A program made the translations under genes and the position numbers. Below are positions 41,401 through 51,313 of a DNA stretch of 64,000 bases, in pieces; the stretch's first letter is position 1; each line of letters opens with the position of its first letter. Below the pieces are notes generated by a model. It had not been told where the DNA came from. It worked only from the letters and a program-made list of their open reading frames with translations, and did no database searches. Location: assembly GCF_002157875.1 (NCBI RefSeq), contig NZ_CP021376.1, positions 1-64,000 on the forward strand, in the 5' to 3' direction. Origin of the DNA: Oceanisphaera avium (GTDB lineage Bacteria > Pseudomonadota > Gammaproteobacteria > Enterobacterales > Aeromonadaceae).

Positions 41401-42362
41401 GCGAGTCACGCACAGAGCTGCGCCGTTTGTGGTCTGAAACTAGCTATCAGATGCAGCTGTTACGTGATAATCCCGCCTCAGCTCAAGCTGAGTACGAAGC
41501 GCAATTAGCTGAAGATAATCCAGGCTTGTCAGCCTCACTTAGCTTTGATCCTAAAGAAGACATAGCCGCGCCCTTTATTGCTAAAGGCGTGCAGCCAGCC
41601 ATGGCCATCTTGCGAGAGCAAGGCGTTAACTCCCATGTGGAAATGGCGGCCGCTTTTGACCGCGCCGGCTTTAGAGCCATAGATGTGCACATGAGTGACT
41701 TACAAAGCGGTCGTTATCGCTTAGATGAGTTTGCCGGTTTAGTGGCGTGTGGCGGTTTCTCTTATGGTGACGTACTCGGTGCGGGTGGTGGCTGGGCGAA
41801 GTCGGTGCTATTTAATGACGCATTGCGCGCCCAATTTGCTGACTTCTTTGCTCGCCCCGATGCCATTGCGCTCGGTGTGTGTAATGGCTGTCAGATGTTG
41901 TCTCGCTTGCGTGACCTTATTCCAGGAGCAAGTCATTGGCCAGACTTTGTGCGTAACCAATCAGAGCGCTTTGAGGCACGCTTTAGCTTAGTGGAAGTTC
42001 AAGAGTCGCCAAGCTTATTCTTATCTGGCATGGCGGGTTCAAGAATGCCGATTGCGGTTTCTCATGGTGAAGGTCGCATTCAACCTTTAAATGCTGACTT
42101 ACAGGCCATTGAAAATAGTGGCACGGTCGCGCTGCGTTTTGTGGATAACCACGCTAAGGCTACGGAGCAATATCCTTTTAATCCGAATGGCTCGGCAAAT
42201 GGCATTACAGGATTAACTAACCAAGATGGGCGCGTCACTATTATGATGCCCCATCCCGAGCGGGTATTTCGCACCGTCGCTAACTCCTGGCATCCCGATG
42301 ACTGGCGCGAAGATGGTGCTTGGATGCGAATATTTCGCAATGCCCGCAAACATCTTGGCTAA
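38472..42362 (+). CDS. purL: Phosphoribosylformylglycinamidine synthase (PurL, large single-chain form)
   Basis: Converts FGAR, glutamine and ATP to FGAM in purine synthesis. The 1296-residue single-chain enzyme (1295 in E. coli) has an N-terminal PurS-like domain, a linker, two AIRS-like synthetase halves ([55 protein letters not shown]) and a C-terminal class I glutaminase domain with the nucleophile in [10 protein letters not shown] and the MPHPERVFR catalytic end. ATG 38472 matches MEILRG of E. coli; a TTG at 38457 is upstream in frame. A terminator follows. Confidence 0.97.
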   Translation: MEILRGLPALSGFRTQALVRQAQQQALPLAEIETEYVHFVALNANLEADTRNTLSELLDSPAQAIKPSSDSILVVVTPRPGTLSPWSTKATDIAHNCGLHQVARIERGICYYLTMSRSASEAELSAIKALLFDRMTETTFDNLEQASCLFVEAEPAPVTAVDVLKEGRAALVEANVRLGLALAEDEIDYLFAGFSELGRNPNDIELYMFAQANSEHCRHKIFNADWIIDGVEQPKSLFGMIKNTHQQVPEQVLSAYKDNAAVMKGSKAGRFFPKPDSGEYDYHQEDIHILMKVETHNHPTAIAPFSGASTGSGGEIRDEGATGRGSKPKAGLVGFSVSNLKIPNYARPWEQDFGKPERIVSALDIMLEAPLGGAAFNNEFGRPALLGYFRTFEEKVSSFNGQEVRGYHKPIMLAGGLGNIRAEHVQKGEITVGAKLIVLGGPAMNIGLGGGAASSMTSGESSEELEFASVQRENPEMERRCQEVIDRCWAMGENNPIQFIHDVGAGGLSNAMPELVNDANRGGRFELRDIPNDEPGMSPLQIWCNESQERYVLSVAPERLAEFEAICQRERAPFAVVGEATQERHLSLHDSHFDNQPIDMPLDVLLGKAPKMQRDAITTQHHSPALDLSNISLRDAAERVLTLPSVADKSFLITIGDRTVTGLVARDQMVGPWQVPVADCAVTAASYDTYAGEAMSLGERAPVALLNYGASARLAVAEAITNIAGSQIAELKNIKLSANWMSAAGHPGEDAGLYEAVKAVGEELCPELELTVPVGKDSMSMKTSWTQDGEDKSVTSPLSLVITAFARVSDVRSTLTPWLRTDLGDTNLILVDLGNGKNRLGASALAQVYRQLGNTPPDLDNAAQLKSFFYAMQTLVSDHKLLAYHDRGDGGLFTTLVEMAFAGNTGLDIELDSLGADHLSTLFNEELGAVLQVRQADKEAVLTCLAGHGLAACSHVIGKPNLTNQVRFNFAGNTVYSESRTELRRLWSETSYQMQLLRDNPASAQAEYEAQLAEDNPGLSASLSFDPKEDIAAPFIAKGVQPAMAILREQGVNSHVEMAAAFDRAGFRAIDVHMSDLQSGRYRLDEFAGLVACGGFSYGDVLGAGGGWAKSVLFNDALRAQFADFFARPDAIALGVCNGCQMLSRLRDLIPGASHWPDFVRNQSERFEARFSLVEVQESPSLFLSGMAGSRMPIAVSHGEGRIQPLNADLQAIENSGTVALRFVDNHAKATEQYPFNPNGSANGITGLTNQDGRVTIMMPHPERVFRTVANSWHPDDWREDGAWMRIFRNARKHLG

Positions 42363-42383
42363 TGCCTAGTCAAATAGATAACC

Positions 42384-42408
42384 AGCCCGCTTAATTGCGG
42401 GCTTTTTT
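42384..42408 (+). terminator. Intrinsic terminator of purL
   Basis: A 7-bp stem AGCCCGC/GCGGGCT with a TTAATT loop, followed by a T-run. Confidence 0.9.
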
Positions 42409-42467
42409 ATGGCGAGTTAGCTAAATTTGTGCATTTTACTTAAATTTTTTACTATTGCTGCGCGCCA

Positions 42468-43013
42468 TTATTCGACGCTATATAAAGAAACCTCACCGGG
42501 TTGGACTTCCAAGCTTAAGGGTTGAGCCATTAATTGGCGCTGCAGAGGATCGTTTTTATCTAATTTATAGACCGGATATTGGGATAAATAGCCACTTAGC
42601 GCTTGTAATAACATGGGCAGCATAAAGCGGGCTTGAGGTGAGCTGCTGCCTTCATTTAATTGATAGTTGAGCAATTCAAAGTCATCTAAAAATAGTGCAC
42701 CTTGTTCATTATCGTAGCGGGGGCGGGCATTAAAATCGCCGGCTAGATCCCAGTGGTACTGGCTTTGTCCTTGGTTAAGGCTAATTAAGGCGCGCCCTAA
42801 TACCCGTGCTTTGTCGGGGGCTTGACGACCTAGCTCCACCGTTACGTCTTGCATCTTGACCTTAGCGGATAACCAAGAGCCTAAGCCAATGGGGAATTCT
42901 CGACCGAGTTGTTGATTTAAGCCTTCATTCAGTTGTTGTTCGGTGAGTGTTAATGCCTGAGCAAACGCACCGCTGGCGCTAGTAAGTGCCAGTAAAAACA
43001 TTATAATTTTCAT
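42468..43013 (-). CDS. DUF1439 (YceB-like) exported protein
   Basis: A 181-residue protein with a cleavable signal peptide (MKIIMFLLALTSASGAFA) and a mature part similar to E. coli YceB: LTEQQLNEGL, VTVELGRQAPDKARVLGRA, GALFLDDFEL, and YPVYKLDK..LSLEVQPGEV. YceB is a lipoprotein, whereas this one lacks the lipobox cysteine and so should be periplasmic. The fold is probably a lipid-binding (BPI/SMP-like) barrel; the function is unknown. I chose ATG 43013, where the signal peptide begins; a longer frame to 43100 has no support. It is divergent from cls with 89 bp between. Confidence 0.8.
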   Translation of the reverse strand: MKIIMFLLALTSASGAFAQALTLTEQQLNEGLNQQLGREFPIGLGSWLSAKVKMQDVTVELGRQAPDKARVLGRALISLNQGQSQYHWDLAGDFNARPRYDNEQGALFLDDFELLNYQLNEGSSSPQARFMLPMLLQALSGYLSQYPVYKLDKNDPLQRQLMAQPLSLEVQPGEVSLYSVE

Positions 43014-43102
43014 CTGTCTGTATCCGCCTCTCAGTTTTTTGTACCTTAGCTTATCGGCAGCAGCGAGTCTGCACCGCCCTATTTTATGGGAGCAAACCAT
43101 TT

Positions 43103-44560
43103 TTGTCTGATTATATCTACACCGCCATGGGCTGGTTGCTGTTTTTGGCCCACACCAGCTTAGTACTAGGGGTGACGCTTAGGGTCATTATGAAACGCCG
43201 GCCAGTGGGCGTGTCATTGGCATGGTTAGCGCTTATTTATGCCATTCCTATTTTAGGGGTGGCGACTTATATTTTATTTGGCGAAGTACGCTTAGGCCGT
43301 AAACGGGCAGAGCGTGCTAAAGCCATGTATCGCCCTTATGCCGACTGGATAAATGTCTTAGTGTCGCGCTTTCCAGGCCAGTCATTTTCTGTGAGTGAGC
43401 CTGCACTGCCCATTTATGAACTTGTTAAGGCACGCCTTAATATGCCCATGCTCAGTGGTAACGGCATGACGCTATTAGAAGCCCCTGATCGCATTTTAGG
43501 TGCCCTACAAGATGATATTCGTGCGGCCAGAAGCTCTTGTTATTTAGAGTTTTATATTTGGTACCCTGGCGGGCTTGCCGATGATATTGCCTTTGAGTTA
43601 ATCGATGCCGCCGAGCGCGGGGTGGACTGTCGATTATTACTAGACTCGGTGGGTAGCGCAGATTTCTTTCGAAGCCCGTGGCCGACTAAACTTCGCAACG
43701 CCGGTGTAAAAGTAGTGGAAGTACTGCCGGTGGGTGCATTTCGTTTGTTATTTGAGCGCCAAGACTTGCGTATGCATCGCAAGTTAGTAGTCATTGATGA
43801 TGATGTGGCCTATACCGGCTCCATGAACTTAGTGGATCCTAGCTGTTTTAAACAAAGTGCGGGCGTAGGGCAATGGGTCGATATTATGTTGCGTATCCGT
43901 GGTCCCATAGTCCCTATTTTTTGGTCGTTATTTGTTTGGGATTGGGAGATGGAAACCGGTGAGCGCTTATTGGAGCAGCTCGAATATCATCCCATAAGCT
44001 GCTTAGATAATCAGCTTAAATTACAGCTGTTGCCCTCTGGCCCTTTTATGGGCGGCGATGCCATACAACAAAGTTTATTAACGGCTGTGTATCAAGCTCG
44101 TCGGCGTTTAGTGCTTATCACCCCTTATTTTGTACCCGATGATGCCTTAGTGGCGGCACTGTGCTCGGCGGCTGACCGAGGAGTAGAAGTGCAGTTAATT
44201 TTGCCTGAGCGTAATAACTCACGCATGGTCAATTATGCCTGTAATGCTTTTTTTGATGAGTTATTGGTCGCCGGAGTAGAAATACACTTATATGGGGCTG
44301 GCTTATTACATACTAAGTGCGTGCTGGTCGATCATCAGTTTGGACTGGTGGGTACGGTTAATTTAGATAAGCGCAGCCTTTGGCTGAACTTTGAAATGAC
44401 CTTGCTGATTGATGATGGCAAAGCCATGGGCGATTTATTGCAACTGGCCGATGGTTACTTATCAAAAGCCCGACAAGTAAAATGGTTAGAGTGGCGTCGC
44501 CGGCCTTTTCGCCGACGCTTGCTAGAAAACTTATTCTATCTGTTGAGCCCTTTGTTATAA
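43103..44560 (+). CDS. clsA: Cardiolipin synthase (ClsA type)
   Basis: Joins two phosphatidylglycerol molecules to cardiolipin. The 485-residue protein has two N-terminal membrane helices (about 7-28 and 38-58) and two phospholipase-D HKD motifs: HRKLVVIDDDVAYTGSMN (near 227) and HTKCVLVDHQFGLVGTVN (near 399). It is collinear with E. coli ClsA (486) including the FYLLSPLL end. The start is TTG at 43103, with GGGAG 10 nt upstream; the next ATG (43127) would remove part of the first helix. Confidence 0.95.
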   Translation: MSDYIYTAMGWLLFLAHTSLVLGVTLRVIMKRRPVGVSLAWLALIYAIPILGVATYILFGEVRLGRKRAERAKAMYRPYADWINVLVSRFPGQSFSVSEPALPIYELVKARLNMPMLSGNGMTLLEAPDRILGALQDDIRAARSSCYLEFYIWYPGGLADDIAFELIDAAERGVDCRLLLDSVGSADFFRSPWPTKLRNAGVKVVEVLPVGAFRLLFERQDLRMHRKLVVIDDDVAYTGSMNLVDPSCFKQSAGVGQWVDIMLRIRGPIVPIFWSLFVWDWEMETGERLLEQLEYHPISCLDNQLKLQLLPSGPFMGGDAIQQSLLTAVYQARRRLVLITPYFVPDDALVAALCSAADRGVEVQLILPERNNSRMVNYACNAFFDELLVAGVEIHLYGAGLLHTKCVLVDHQFGLVGTVNLDKRSLWLNFEMTLLIDDGKAMGDLLQLADGYLSKARQVKWLEWRRRPFRRRLLENLFYLLSPLL

Positions 44561-44591
44561 GCACTATACCTAATAGGCTTTAGGCCATAAT

Positions 44592-44628
44592 AAAAAATAC
44601 CGAGCTTGCATTAAGCTCGGTATTTTTC
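44592..44628. terminator. Bidirectional intrinsic terminator
   Basis: A 15-bp perfect stem (44593-44607 with 44613-44627; core TACCGAGCTT/AAGCTCGGTA) has A-rich left and T-rich right arms, between the convergent clsA and alaA genes. Confidence 0.92.
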
Positions 44629-44650
44629 TTTGACGTAGAGCGGTATTTAA

Positions 44651-45865
44651 TTACTGTCGATAATGCTTTAAAAAACGTGCTAGCCGGCCAATGGCATCTT
44701 CTAACTCTTCGACTCGCGGTAAGGTCACAATGCGAAAGTGATCCGGCGTGGGCCAATTAAAACCCGTCCCTTGGACGATTAATAATTTCTCTTGGAGCAA
44801 TAAGTCATGCACCATTTTTTGGTCATCTTTAATGGGATAGACTTTGGGGTCTAGGCGTGGAAATAAATAAATCGCGCCCTTTGGTTTAACACAAGATACA
44901 CCCGGAATATCATTTAATAACTGCCAAGCCGTATCTCTTTGCTGGCGCAAACGCCCCCCAGGCAGCACCAGCTCATTAATGCTTTGATAGCCACCCAGTG
45001 CGGTTTGAATAGAATGCTGCATGGGGACGTTGGCACACAGGCGCATAGAGGACAGCATCTCTAACCCTTCAATGTAGCCCTTTGCTTGGTGTTTAGGCCC
45101 ACTTATTAGCATCCAACCTTGGCGAAAACCGGCGGCGCGATAGCTTTTAGATAAGCCATTAAAAGTAGCGATCAAGACATCATCACACAAGGTACAAATA
45201 GAGTGGTGCGCGACATCGTCGTATAAAATTTTGTCGTAAATTTCATCGGCAAAAATAATAAGCTTATTTTGGCGTGCAATCTCAACCACTTCTAATAAAA
45301 ACTCACTGCCATACACAGCCCCAGTGGGGTTATTAGGGTTGATCAGCACTATGCCTTTAGTGCGTGGCGTGATCTTGGCCTTAATATCGTCTAAGTCAGG
45401 ATACCAGTCCGCCTGCTCATCACACAAATAATGAACCGCTTTACCACCCGATAAATTTACCGCCGCCGTCCATAGCGGATAATCTGGTGAGGGTACTAAA
45501 ATTTCATCGCCATTATTAAGTAAGGCCTGCATGGCCATGACAATCAGCTCAGACACCCCGTTACCAATATAAATATCTTCTAAGTCGACAGTGCGTAAGC
45601 CTTTTTGCTGGTAGTACTGCATGATGGCTTTGCGCGCTGAAAATAGTCCCTTAGACTCACAATAACCTTGGCTGGTGGGCAGGTTAACGATCACATCTTT
45701 TAATAGCTCCTCCGGCGCATCAAAACCAAAGGTCGCCGGATTGCCAATATTGAGCTTTAAGATCCGATGGCCTTCGTCTTCTAAACGACGAGCTTCTTTG
45801 TGCACAGGTCCACGAATGTCATAACAGACATTATCGAGCTTGTGAGATTTATCAACGCTATACAT
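44651..45865 (-). CDS. alaA: Glutamate-pyruvate (alanine) aminotransferase AlaA
   Basis: A fold-type I PLP aminotransferase of 404 residues making alanine from pyruvate and glutamate. It is very close to E. coli AlaA (YfbQ, 405): KLDNVCYDIRGPV, LKLNIGNPATFGFDAP, LINPNNPTGAVY and the PLP lysine in FNGLSKSYRAAGFRQGWM. The ATG has GAGG upstream. It is monocistronic, ending at the terminator shared with clsA. Confidence 0.95.
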   Translation of the reverse strand: MYSVDKSHKLDNVCYDIRGPVHKEARRLEDEGHRILKLNIGNPATFGFDAPEELLKDVIVNLPTSQGYCESKGLFSARKAIMQYYQQKGLRTVDLEDIYIGNGVSELIVMAMQALLNNGDEILVPSPDYPLWTAAVNLSGGKAVHYLCDEQADWYPDLDDIKAKITPRTKGIVLINPNNPTGAVYGSEFLLEVVEIARQNKLIIFADEIYDKILYDDVAHHSICTLCDDVLIATFNGLSKSYRAAGFRQGWMLISGPKHQAKGYIEGLEMLSSMRLCANVPMQHSIQTALGGYQSINELVLPGGRLRQQRDTAWQLLNDIPGVSCVKPKGAIYLFPRLDPKVYPIKDDQKMVHDLLLQEKLLIVQGTGFNWPTPDHFRIVTLPRVEELEDAIGRLARFLKHYRQ

Positions 45866-46112
45866 AAGGGTTTATGGCCTCGAAATAGGCACCAGCTAAA
45901 GAGTTATCGCAGCTTATTTAGCGCCACTGTTGTTAGGCGAACAGATGGAATAAAAAATACGCAGGAGTGCTGGCTAATAAAACAAAATAATTCAGCCCAT
46001 GATGAGACTTTGTCTGGCAGATGAAAAGGGCTAAAGAGAAGAAAAGTGCTGACTTTGACGCGAGAGTGGCGCGGTGGTGAATAAATACCCAGCCAGCTTA
46101 GTGGTTAACGAT
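45866..46112. other. Intergenic region between alaA and the grxA terminator
   Basis: About 250 bp holding presumably the alaA promoter (reading left). I see no gene; one 74-codon plus-strand frame starting within alaA lacks any support. Confidence 0.5.
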
Positions 46113-46140
46113 AAAAAGCCCCGTACTTAAGAGCGGGGCT
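46113..46140 (-). terminator. Intrinsic terminator of grxA
   Basis: On the minus strand a 7-bp AGCCCCG/CGGGGCT stem is followed by TTTTT, 40 bp past the grxA stop. Confidence 0.85.
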
Positions 46141-46180
46141 AAGAATGTTAACTAGAGTATGGCTATTTTAAGCCGCGACC

Positions 46181-46444
46181 TTAGTCATACAATCCTAAGT
46201 GCGCTTTGGCGTGTGCTTCAAATTCGGTGAAGCCACCAATATGCACTTGGTCGAGAAAAATCTGCGGCACGGTTTCTACTGGCTTACCGACGGTTTTTTC
46301 TAAGTCTTCTCTAGAAATGCCTTCTTCATGAATATCGATATAGCGAAACTCAAAGTCATCCCGTTGTGCGGTTAATCTTTCTGCCAACTCTTTAGCACGG
46401 ACACAAAAGGGACAAGCGGGGCGACCAAAAATAACTGCAAACAT
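46181..46444 (-). CDS. grxA: Glutaredoxin 1
   Basis: A dithiol glutaredoxin of 87 residues with active site C11-P-F-C14. It reduces protein disulfides, including ribonucleotide reductase and, in E. coli, oxidised OxyR. VETVPQIFLDQVHIGGFTEF matches E. coli GrxA. I chose ATG 46444 (MFAVIFGRPACPFC) with GGAGAAGG just upstream; a TTG at 46456 overlaps that ribosome site. E. coli grxA is an OxyR target; no obvious OxyR site is seen here. Confidence 0.94.
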   Translation of the reverse strand: MFAVIFGRPACPFCVRAKELAERLTAQRDDFEFRYIDIHEEGISREDLEKTVGKPVETVPQIFLDQVHIGGFTEFEAHAKAHLGLYD

Positions 46445-46538
46445 GACCTTCTCCAAACTACGAATAAACTGCGCTCAGTATAGCGCGAGCATCAGCTGAT
46501 GATAAATCGTTTAATTCTTACTTATTAATAGTTTTTAA

Positions 46539-47951
46539 CTATGGTTGTAGTAGTGCCGAGAGCCATGCTCGCTCAAATTGTTTAGCAGGCCATTCACCTT
46601 GATTGGCGCTGAGCGCTTGCTCGGCGTCTGGGCTAAGGGATAAGCCATTTTGTAATAACACAAAGGCCTTAGTACCACTAGGAGTGTCAATAAAACCGGC
46701 TAAGTTTTGCACATGGGCGATGGTGCCAGTTTTTGCTTGAATTTTGCCTTTGAAGCTGGGGTCTTGCACGCTCTTACGATACCGCAAGGTACCGCTTTCC
46801 CCACTAACGGGCAGTAATGGTTTTAACCACTGGGCGCGCGGGTCTTGGGCTATGATCAGTAGCGCATTAAGCAAGTCGGTGGCGCGCACTAAATTATGAG
46901 CAGATAAACCAGAGCCATCGGCCAGCCAACTGGGTCCAAGATCAAGGTGAGCTTCTTCTAATAGTATTTCGCGCACCGCCGCCGTGCCATTCGCAAAACT
47001 GCCCGCTTGCTTAAAATGTAGCGCCCCTAGAGTGCGCATTAAGCTGTCGGTATATAAGTTATCGGAGTCTTGCAAAATGGTTTGGCTAAGCGTGCTTAAA
47101 GGCGGCGAGTGATGACTGGCAAGCCCCTGCCAATCATCTAGCTTAAGGCGGGCATCTTTAATCTCGCCATTGAGTGTCATACCCGCTTGCGCTAAGGCCC
47201 AGCGGCTTAAATCTTGTCCCCAAGCGCTCACATCCTGAATGGCAAAGCGCAGTGGCCAAGGTTCTTTTCGGGGAGTAATACAACCCGAGAGGTGATATTG
47301 ATTAGGGGATGACATGGCGACGTCTAACGAGCAAAAACTGCGCTTTTGGCTGGCGGAGTCTAGCACTTTGACTTGAGCGCTCACGGTAATGGGCTGATGA
47401 GCTGGCACCGTCGCTCGCCCAGGTTTGCCAAGGTGGGCATATAGCGCGCCTTGGACGCAATTGTGATCTAAAATCATCGCCGAGACAGGCGCTGTGTAGC
47501 ACACACTTAAGTCATTCCAAGACCAACCATTACCGCGGTCATAGCCACTAAAGTGCGCTTGGTTAAGGTATAAGTTGCCGGTTATTTTTTTTACACCACT
47601 GTGGGCTAATAAGTCTCGTAATTGCTCGCGGCTAAAACTAGGGTCTCCCACAAAGTCTATTAATAAGTCGCCATTAAGCTGGCCGTTTTGTAACTGCCCT
47701 CGGTAATAGAGCTGAGTTTGATAGTGCCACTCTGGACCTAATGCCAGCGCGCCTGCCAATGTCGTAAGCAGCTTTTGAGTGGAGGCAGGTTTTAATAATA
47801 AGTCTGCATTATGCTCAGCTTCAATCGCACCCGTGTTAGCATCGGCCACCAGCCACGCGGCTTGGCTATGGCTGGGCGCTAAGGGGGCGGCCCACAGGCT
47901 GGGACTGATACCCAGTAAGAGAGCGGTAATGTTGGCCCAAAATAACTTCAT
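46539..47951 (-). CDS. dacB: D-Ala-D-Ala carboxypeptidase/endopeptidase DacB (PBP4)
   Basis: A periplasmic class C penicillin-binding protein of 470 residues that trims and cuts peptidoglycan cross-links. It has a signal peptide (about 1-21), the SxxK motif with the catalytic serine in KPASTQKLLT (near 56), an inserted domain, SDN in QDSDNLYTDSLM and the KTG motif in QAKTGTIAHV. Start candidates are ATG 47951 and 47957; the first was chosen for its signal peptide and spacing. It is downstream of radD, separated by a perfect palindrome. Confidence 0.93.
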   Translation of the reverse strand: MKLFWANITALLLGISPSLWAAPLAPSHSQAAWLVADANTGAIEAEHNADLLLKPASTQKLLTTLAGALALGPEWHYQTQLYYRGQLQNGQLNGDLLIDFVGDPSFSREQLRDLLAHSGVKKITGNLYLNQAHFSGYDRGNGWSWNDLSVCYTAPVSAMILDHNCVQGALYAHLGKPGRATVPAHQPITVSAQVKVLDSASQKRSFCSLDVAMSSPNQYHLSGCITPRKEPWPLRFAIQDVSAWGQDLSRWALAQAGMTLNGEIKDARLKLDDWQGLASHHSPPLSTLSQTILQDSDNLYTDSLMRTLGALHFKQAGSFANGTAAVREILLEEAHLDLGPSWLADGSGLSAHNLVRATDLLNALLIIAQDPRAQWLKPLLPVSGESGTLRYRKSVQDPSFKGKIQAKTGTIAHVQNLAGFIDTPSGTKAFVLLQNGLSLSPDAEQALSANQGEWPAKQFERAWLSALLQP

Positions 47952-47987
47952 TAGCATCTCGTTAGTAATAAGGTGAGTAACCATACC

Positions 47988-48019
47988 TAGCGCTGTGCTT
48001 TTATAAAAGCACAGCGCTA
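47988..48019. repeat. 32-bp perfect palindrome between radD and dacB
   Basis: Two 16-bp arms (47988-48003 and 48004-48019) reading TAGCGCTGTGCTTTTA and its exact complement meet with no spacer. It starts 26 bp after the radD stop and ends 36 bp before the dacB start on the minus strand. There is no trailing U-tract on that strand, so it is not a classical terminator. Confidence 0.85.
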
Positions 48020-48045
48020 TTCGTCATATCTTCTATGGCTTGAGT

Positions 48046-49797
48046 CTATAAGGCATTAGCTAAGCGAAACCGGCCCTGATAATCAAACAAGGTTTCACTG
48101 ATGCGCCATCCCCGTTTATGTTTTCGAGCAATCACAAAGTCGGGGTGGCGAAACTGGCTGGCGTGAGCCACCACTTGGTCAAGGCTGGTAAAGTGAGGCT
48201 CAAGGCTAGGTGCTGGCCAGTGAGGCTGGATAAATTCGATAAAAAATCGTCCAGACGCGCCTTTATTATCAAAGCTCAGCCATTGCTTAAGCTCGGTGCC
48301 ATCTTCATCAAAATAACTTACTACTAAGGCTTGACCAAATTTACCCTCGCCTTTAGCAAGGCTCATGCCGGCACAGCGTAAAATAAGTGCATCTTTTAGC
48401 GCTAATGCTTCTTTTAGTTTTTTATCAGGGTCGACTAATACTTCGCCACATTCGTGGCATTGGCGGGCGGCAATGTCGTTTTCTGCTAAACACTGGGGAC
48501 AAGATTTAAAGCGAAATCGATAGTCACAGGGCTCGCCTAATTCCTCTGGTTGTTCTTCATCACTAAACAGACCTTGGCAGCGTCGCCCAAAGTGCTCTAA
48601 CACCTGTCCTTGCTCATTGGTTTTCCCCCAAAAAATATTAGCAAAACCGCAGGCCGGGCACAGTACCTGTACTTGAGTGGTGTCAGGATTGGGGCGCGGC
48701 TCGCCCACATCAGGTGCAAATAAGTCCATATTATTGCCCGCATAATCGAGTACTAAGCAATCGGTTTTATCAGGACTTAAGCGCAACCCTCGCCCAATAA
48801 TTTGCTGATAGAGCGCCACTGATTGTGTGGGTCGCAATAGAGCAATGACATCGACATGAGGAGCATCAAAGCCGGTAGTGAGCACAGAGACATTGACTAG
48901 AAATTTAAGCTCGCGAGCTTTAAAGCGGCGAATAATGTCACTGCGCTGGGAGCTTGGCGTCTCGCCGGTGATCAGCGCGGTGTGGGCCGCGGGCAATAAG
49001 CTGGCTACTTCAGTGGCATGGCGTACGGTACTTGCAAATACCATCACGCCCACTCGCGCTGCGGCGTAGTCTTGAATTTGGCGCACAATATGAGGAGTGA
49101 CGCGGGGCTGGCGGGCTAACTCCCGATCCAGCGCTTGTTCGCTAAATAAGCCCTGCTCATAAAGCCTCGAAAAGTCATAATGCACCACAGGGGCATCGAC
49201 AATATCGGGGGGGCATAAGTAGCCTTGCTTGATCATTAAGCGCAGTGGTAATTCAAATAAACAATGGCTAAAAAATCGCGGCTTACGACTGCGCACAAAG
49301 CCATGATAGTGAGTTTGATAAATCCAGCCCATCCCTAAGCGATAGGGCGTCGCCGTTAAGCCTAATACTTTAAGGTTAGGGTTTGCCAACGATAAATGAT
49401 TCACTACTTTTTTATATTGGCTATCATCAACATCCGATACGCGGTGACACTCATCGATGATCACTAAGCTAAATTGGCTAAATGCGGTCAAATTACGCGC
49501 CACTGACTGCACAGAGCCAAACACGACTTGGGTGTGGGTTTGCTTTTTGCCTAAGCCGGCAGAAAAAATAGCCGCTTTCAGCCCATAGCTCTCATATTTA
49601 GCATGATTTTGCTCCACTAACTCTTTAACGTGCGCCAATACTAAGACTCGGCCTCGTGCAAGGCGAGCGAGCTCGGCAATCACTAAGCTCTTACCGGCGC
49701 CGGTGGGCAACACTATTACGCCCGGCTCTTTATGGCGGCGAAAATAATTCAGCGTGCGCGTAACTGCCTCTTGTTGATAGGGACGTAAAGTAAACAT
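48046..49797 (-). CDS. radD: RadD (YejH) superfamily 2 helicase-like ATPase
   Basis: A 583-residue SF2 protein collinear with E. coli RadD (586), involved in recombination intermediates and crosslink and double-strand-break repair with SSB and RecA. Walker A PTGAGKS (near 31), DECH box, SAT-like LTATPYRLG, a C-terminal helicase domain ending [25 protein letters not shown], and zinc-binding cysteine pairs (CPACGF; CPQC..CHEC) are visible. The N-terminus [11 protein letters not shown] fixes the start. In E. coli radD is in the yej region; here it stands alone next to fabV. Confidence 0.95.
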   Translation of the reverse strand: MFTLRPYQQEAVTRTLNYFRRHKEPGVIVLPTGAGKSLVIAELARLARGRVLVLAHVKELVEQNHAKYESYGLKAAIFSAGLGKKQTHTQVVFGSVQSVARNLTAFSQFSLVIIDECHRVSDVDDSQYKKVVNHLSLANPNLKVLGLTATPYRLGMGWIYQTHYHGFVRSRKPRFFSHCLFELPLRLMIKQGYLCPPDIVDAPVVHYDFSRLYEQGLFSEQALDRELARQPRVTPHIVRQIQDYAAARVGVMVFASTVRHATEVASLLPAAHTALITGETPSSQRSDIIRRFKARELKFLVNVSVLTTGFDAPHVDVIALLRPTQSVALYQQIIGRGLRLSPDKTDCLVLDYAGNNMDLFAPDVGEPRPNPDTTQVQVLCPACGFANIFWGKTNEQGQVLEHFGRRCQGLFSDEEQPEELGEPCDYRFRFKSCPQCLAENDIAARQCHECGEVLVDPDKKLKEALALKDALILRCAGMSLAKGEGKFGQALVVSYFDEDGTELKQWLSFDNKGASGRFFIEFIQPHWPAPSLEPHFTSLDQVVAHASQFRHPDFVIARKHKRGWRISETLFDYQGRFRLANAL

Positions 49798-49869
49798 AGT
49801 GATGACTAACCATCAAACGAGTAGAGCAGCAGTGTGCAAATAAAAAGCCAAAAAATCAAAACTGAAAGC

Positions 49870-49896
49870 AGCGCCGAGCGCTGGCTGCTCGGCGCT
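49870..49896. repeat. 10-bp stem-loop in the radD-fabV intergenic region
   Basis: AGCGCCGAGC (49870-49879) and GCTCGGCGCT (49887-49896) form a perfect stem with a 7-nt loop. It lies between divergent starts, about 75 bp from radD and 84 bp from fabV. On the radD strand it is followed by T-rich sequence. Confidence 0.75.
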
Positions 49897-49979
49897 ATGT
49901 GTTTCTCGCTCAATTTTGTTTTAGAATAGGCTATGTTTTTTTATTCTTTGCTCTTATAACAACCGAGGCACCTAACTTC

Positions 49980-51179
49980 ATGATAATTAAACCCAAGGTT
50001 CGTGGCTTTATTTGTACTACTACGCATCCTGTTGGTTGTGCGGCAAACGTGGCCGAGCAAATTGCATACGTTAAACAGCGCGGTCAGCTGGCTAATGGCC
50101 CCAAAAAAGTATTAGTCATTGGCGCCTCTACTGGCTATGGCTTAGCGTCGCGAATTAATGCCGCTTTTGGCAGTCATGCCGCCACCATAGGGGTGTTTTT
50201 TGAAAAAGCGGGCACCGAGAAAAAAACCGCCTCAGCCGGTTGGTATAACTCGGCTGCCTTTGATAAAGCCGCTAAAGCCGAAGGCTTATATTCGAAAAGT
50301 GTTAATGGCGATGCCTTTTCTGATGCTTGTCGTGAGCAAGTGATTGAACTTATTAAACAAGACTTAGGCCAAGTGGACTTAGTGGTGTATTCACTCGCCT
50401 CACCGGTGCGTAAAATGCCCGACTCAGGCGAAGTGGTGCGCTCGGCACTGAAACCCATTGGTGAAGTTTATAAGTCTACAGCACTCGATACCAATAAAGA
50501 CGTCTTGATTGAAGCCGAAGTAGAGCCGGCGAATGAGCAAGAAATTGCTGACACCATTCAAGTGATGGGTGGCCAAGACTGGGAATTATGGATGGATGCG
50601 CTTAGCGAGGCTGGTGTGTTGGCCGATGGCGCTAAATCAGTGGCTTATTCTTATATTGGTACTAGCTTAACTTGGCCAATTTACTGGCACGGTACCCTTG
50701 GCAAAGCCAAAGAAGACTTAGACCGCGCCGCCCATGCTATTGATGCCAAGCTTAAAGTTCATGGCGGTAGCGCCCATGTGGCCGTGCTTAAGTCGGTAGT
50801 GACCCAAGCTTCAGCCGCCATCCCAGTGATGCCTTTATATATTTCCATGGCCTTTAAGGTGATGAAAGAGCAAGGCATTCATGAGGGGTGTATTGAGCAA
50901 ATTCAGCGCTTATTCGCCACCCAATTATTTGGCGAGCTGCCAGCACAAGTAGATGAAGAAAACCGCCTGCGCTTAGATGACTGGGAATTACGCGATGCCG
51001 TACAAGATGCTTGTCGTGATATTTGGTCTCAAGTGACGGATGATAATATTTATCAGTTAACGGACTACCAAGGCTATAAAGATGAATTTTTACGTCTGTT
51101 TGGTTTTGGCTTAGACGGTGTGGACTACGAAGCCGATGTGGATCCTCAAGTTGACTTTGAAGTGATTGAGCTAGCTTAA
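49980..51179 (+). CDS. fabV: Enoyl-[ACP] reductase FabV
   Basis: Catalyses the last step of each fatty-acid elongation cycle, reducing enoyl-ACP with NADH. FabV-type enzymes are larger than FabI and often triclosan-resistant. The 399-residue protein has [16 protein letters not shown] as nucleotide site (near 45-59) and the family YX8K catalytic pair as Y235 and K244. ATG 49980 ([17 protein letters not shown]) is the family start; an upstream hydrophobic extension to 49899 has no support. It may be the main enoyl reductase here. Confidence 0.95.
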   Translation: MIIKPKVRGFICTTTHPVGCAANVAEQIAYVKQRGQLANGPKKVLVIGASTGYGLASRINAAFGSHAATIGVFFEKAGTEKKTASAGWYNSAAFDKAAKAEGLYSKSVNGDAFSDACREQVIELIKQDLGQVDLVVYSLASPVRKMPDSGEVVRSALKPIGEVYKSTALDTNKDVLIEAEVEPANEQEIADTIQVMGGQDWELWMDALSEAGVLADGAKSVAYSYIGTSLTWPIYWHGTLGKAKEDLDRAAHAIDAKLKVHGGSAHVAVLKSVVTQASAAIPVMPLYISMAFKVMKEQGIHEGCIEQIQRLFATQLFGELPAQVDEENRLRLDDWELRDAVQDACRDIWSQVTDDNIYQLTDYQGYKDEFLRLFGFGLDGVDYEADVDPQVDFEVIELA

Positions 51180-51200
51180 CTTTATGTATTAATCGTTTAA

Positions 51201-51235
51201 AAAAAAAGCCCAGTCACTAACGACTGGGCTTTTTT
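51201..51235. terminator. Bidirectional intrinsic terminator
   Basis: A 13-bp stem (51203-51215 with 51222-51234; core GCCCAGTC/GACTGGGC) with A and T flanks lies just after fabV and ahead of the convergent GGDEF gene end. Confidence 0.92.
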
Positions 51236-51313
51236 AATGTTCATGTTTAACGCGGTACGACTAATCCCTAATCCCCAATCTTGCTCACTCTTACCCTTTG
51301 GTCAATATCTCGT

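Noticed and set aside
45800..46024. 74-codon plus-strand frame starting inside alaA
   Set aside because: It begins antisense to alaA, has no ribosome site, and its composition looks random.
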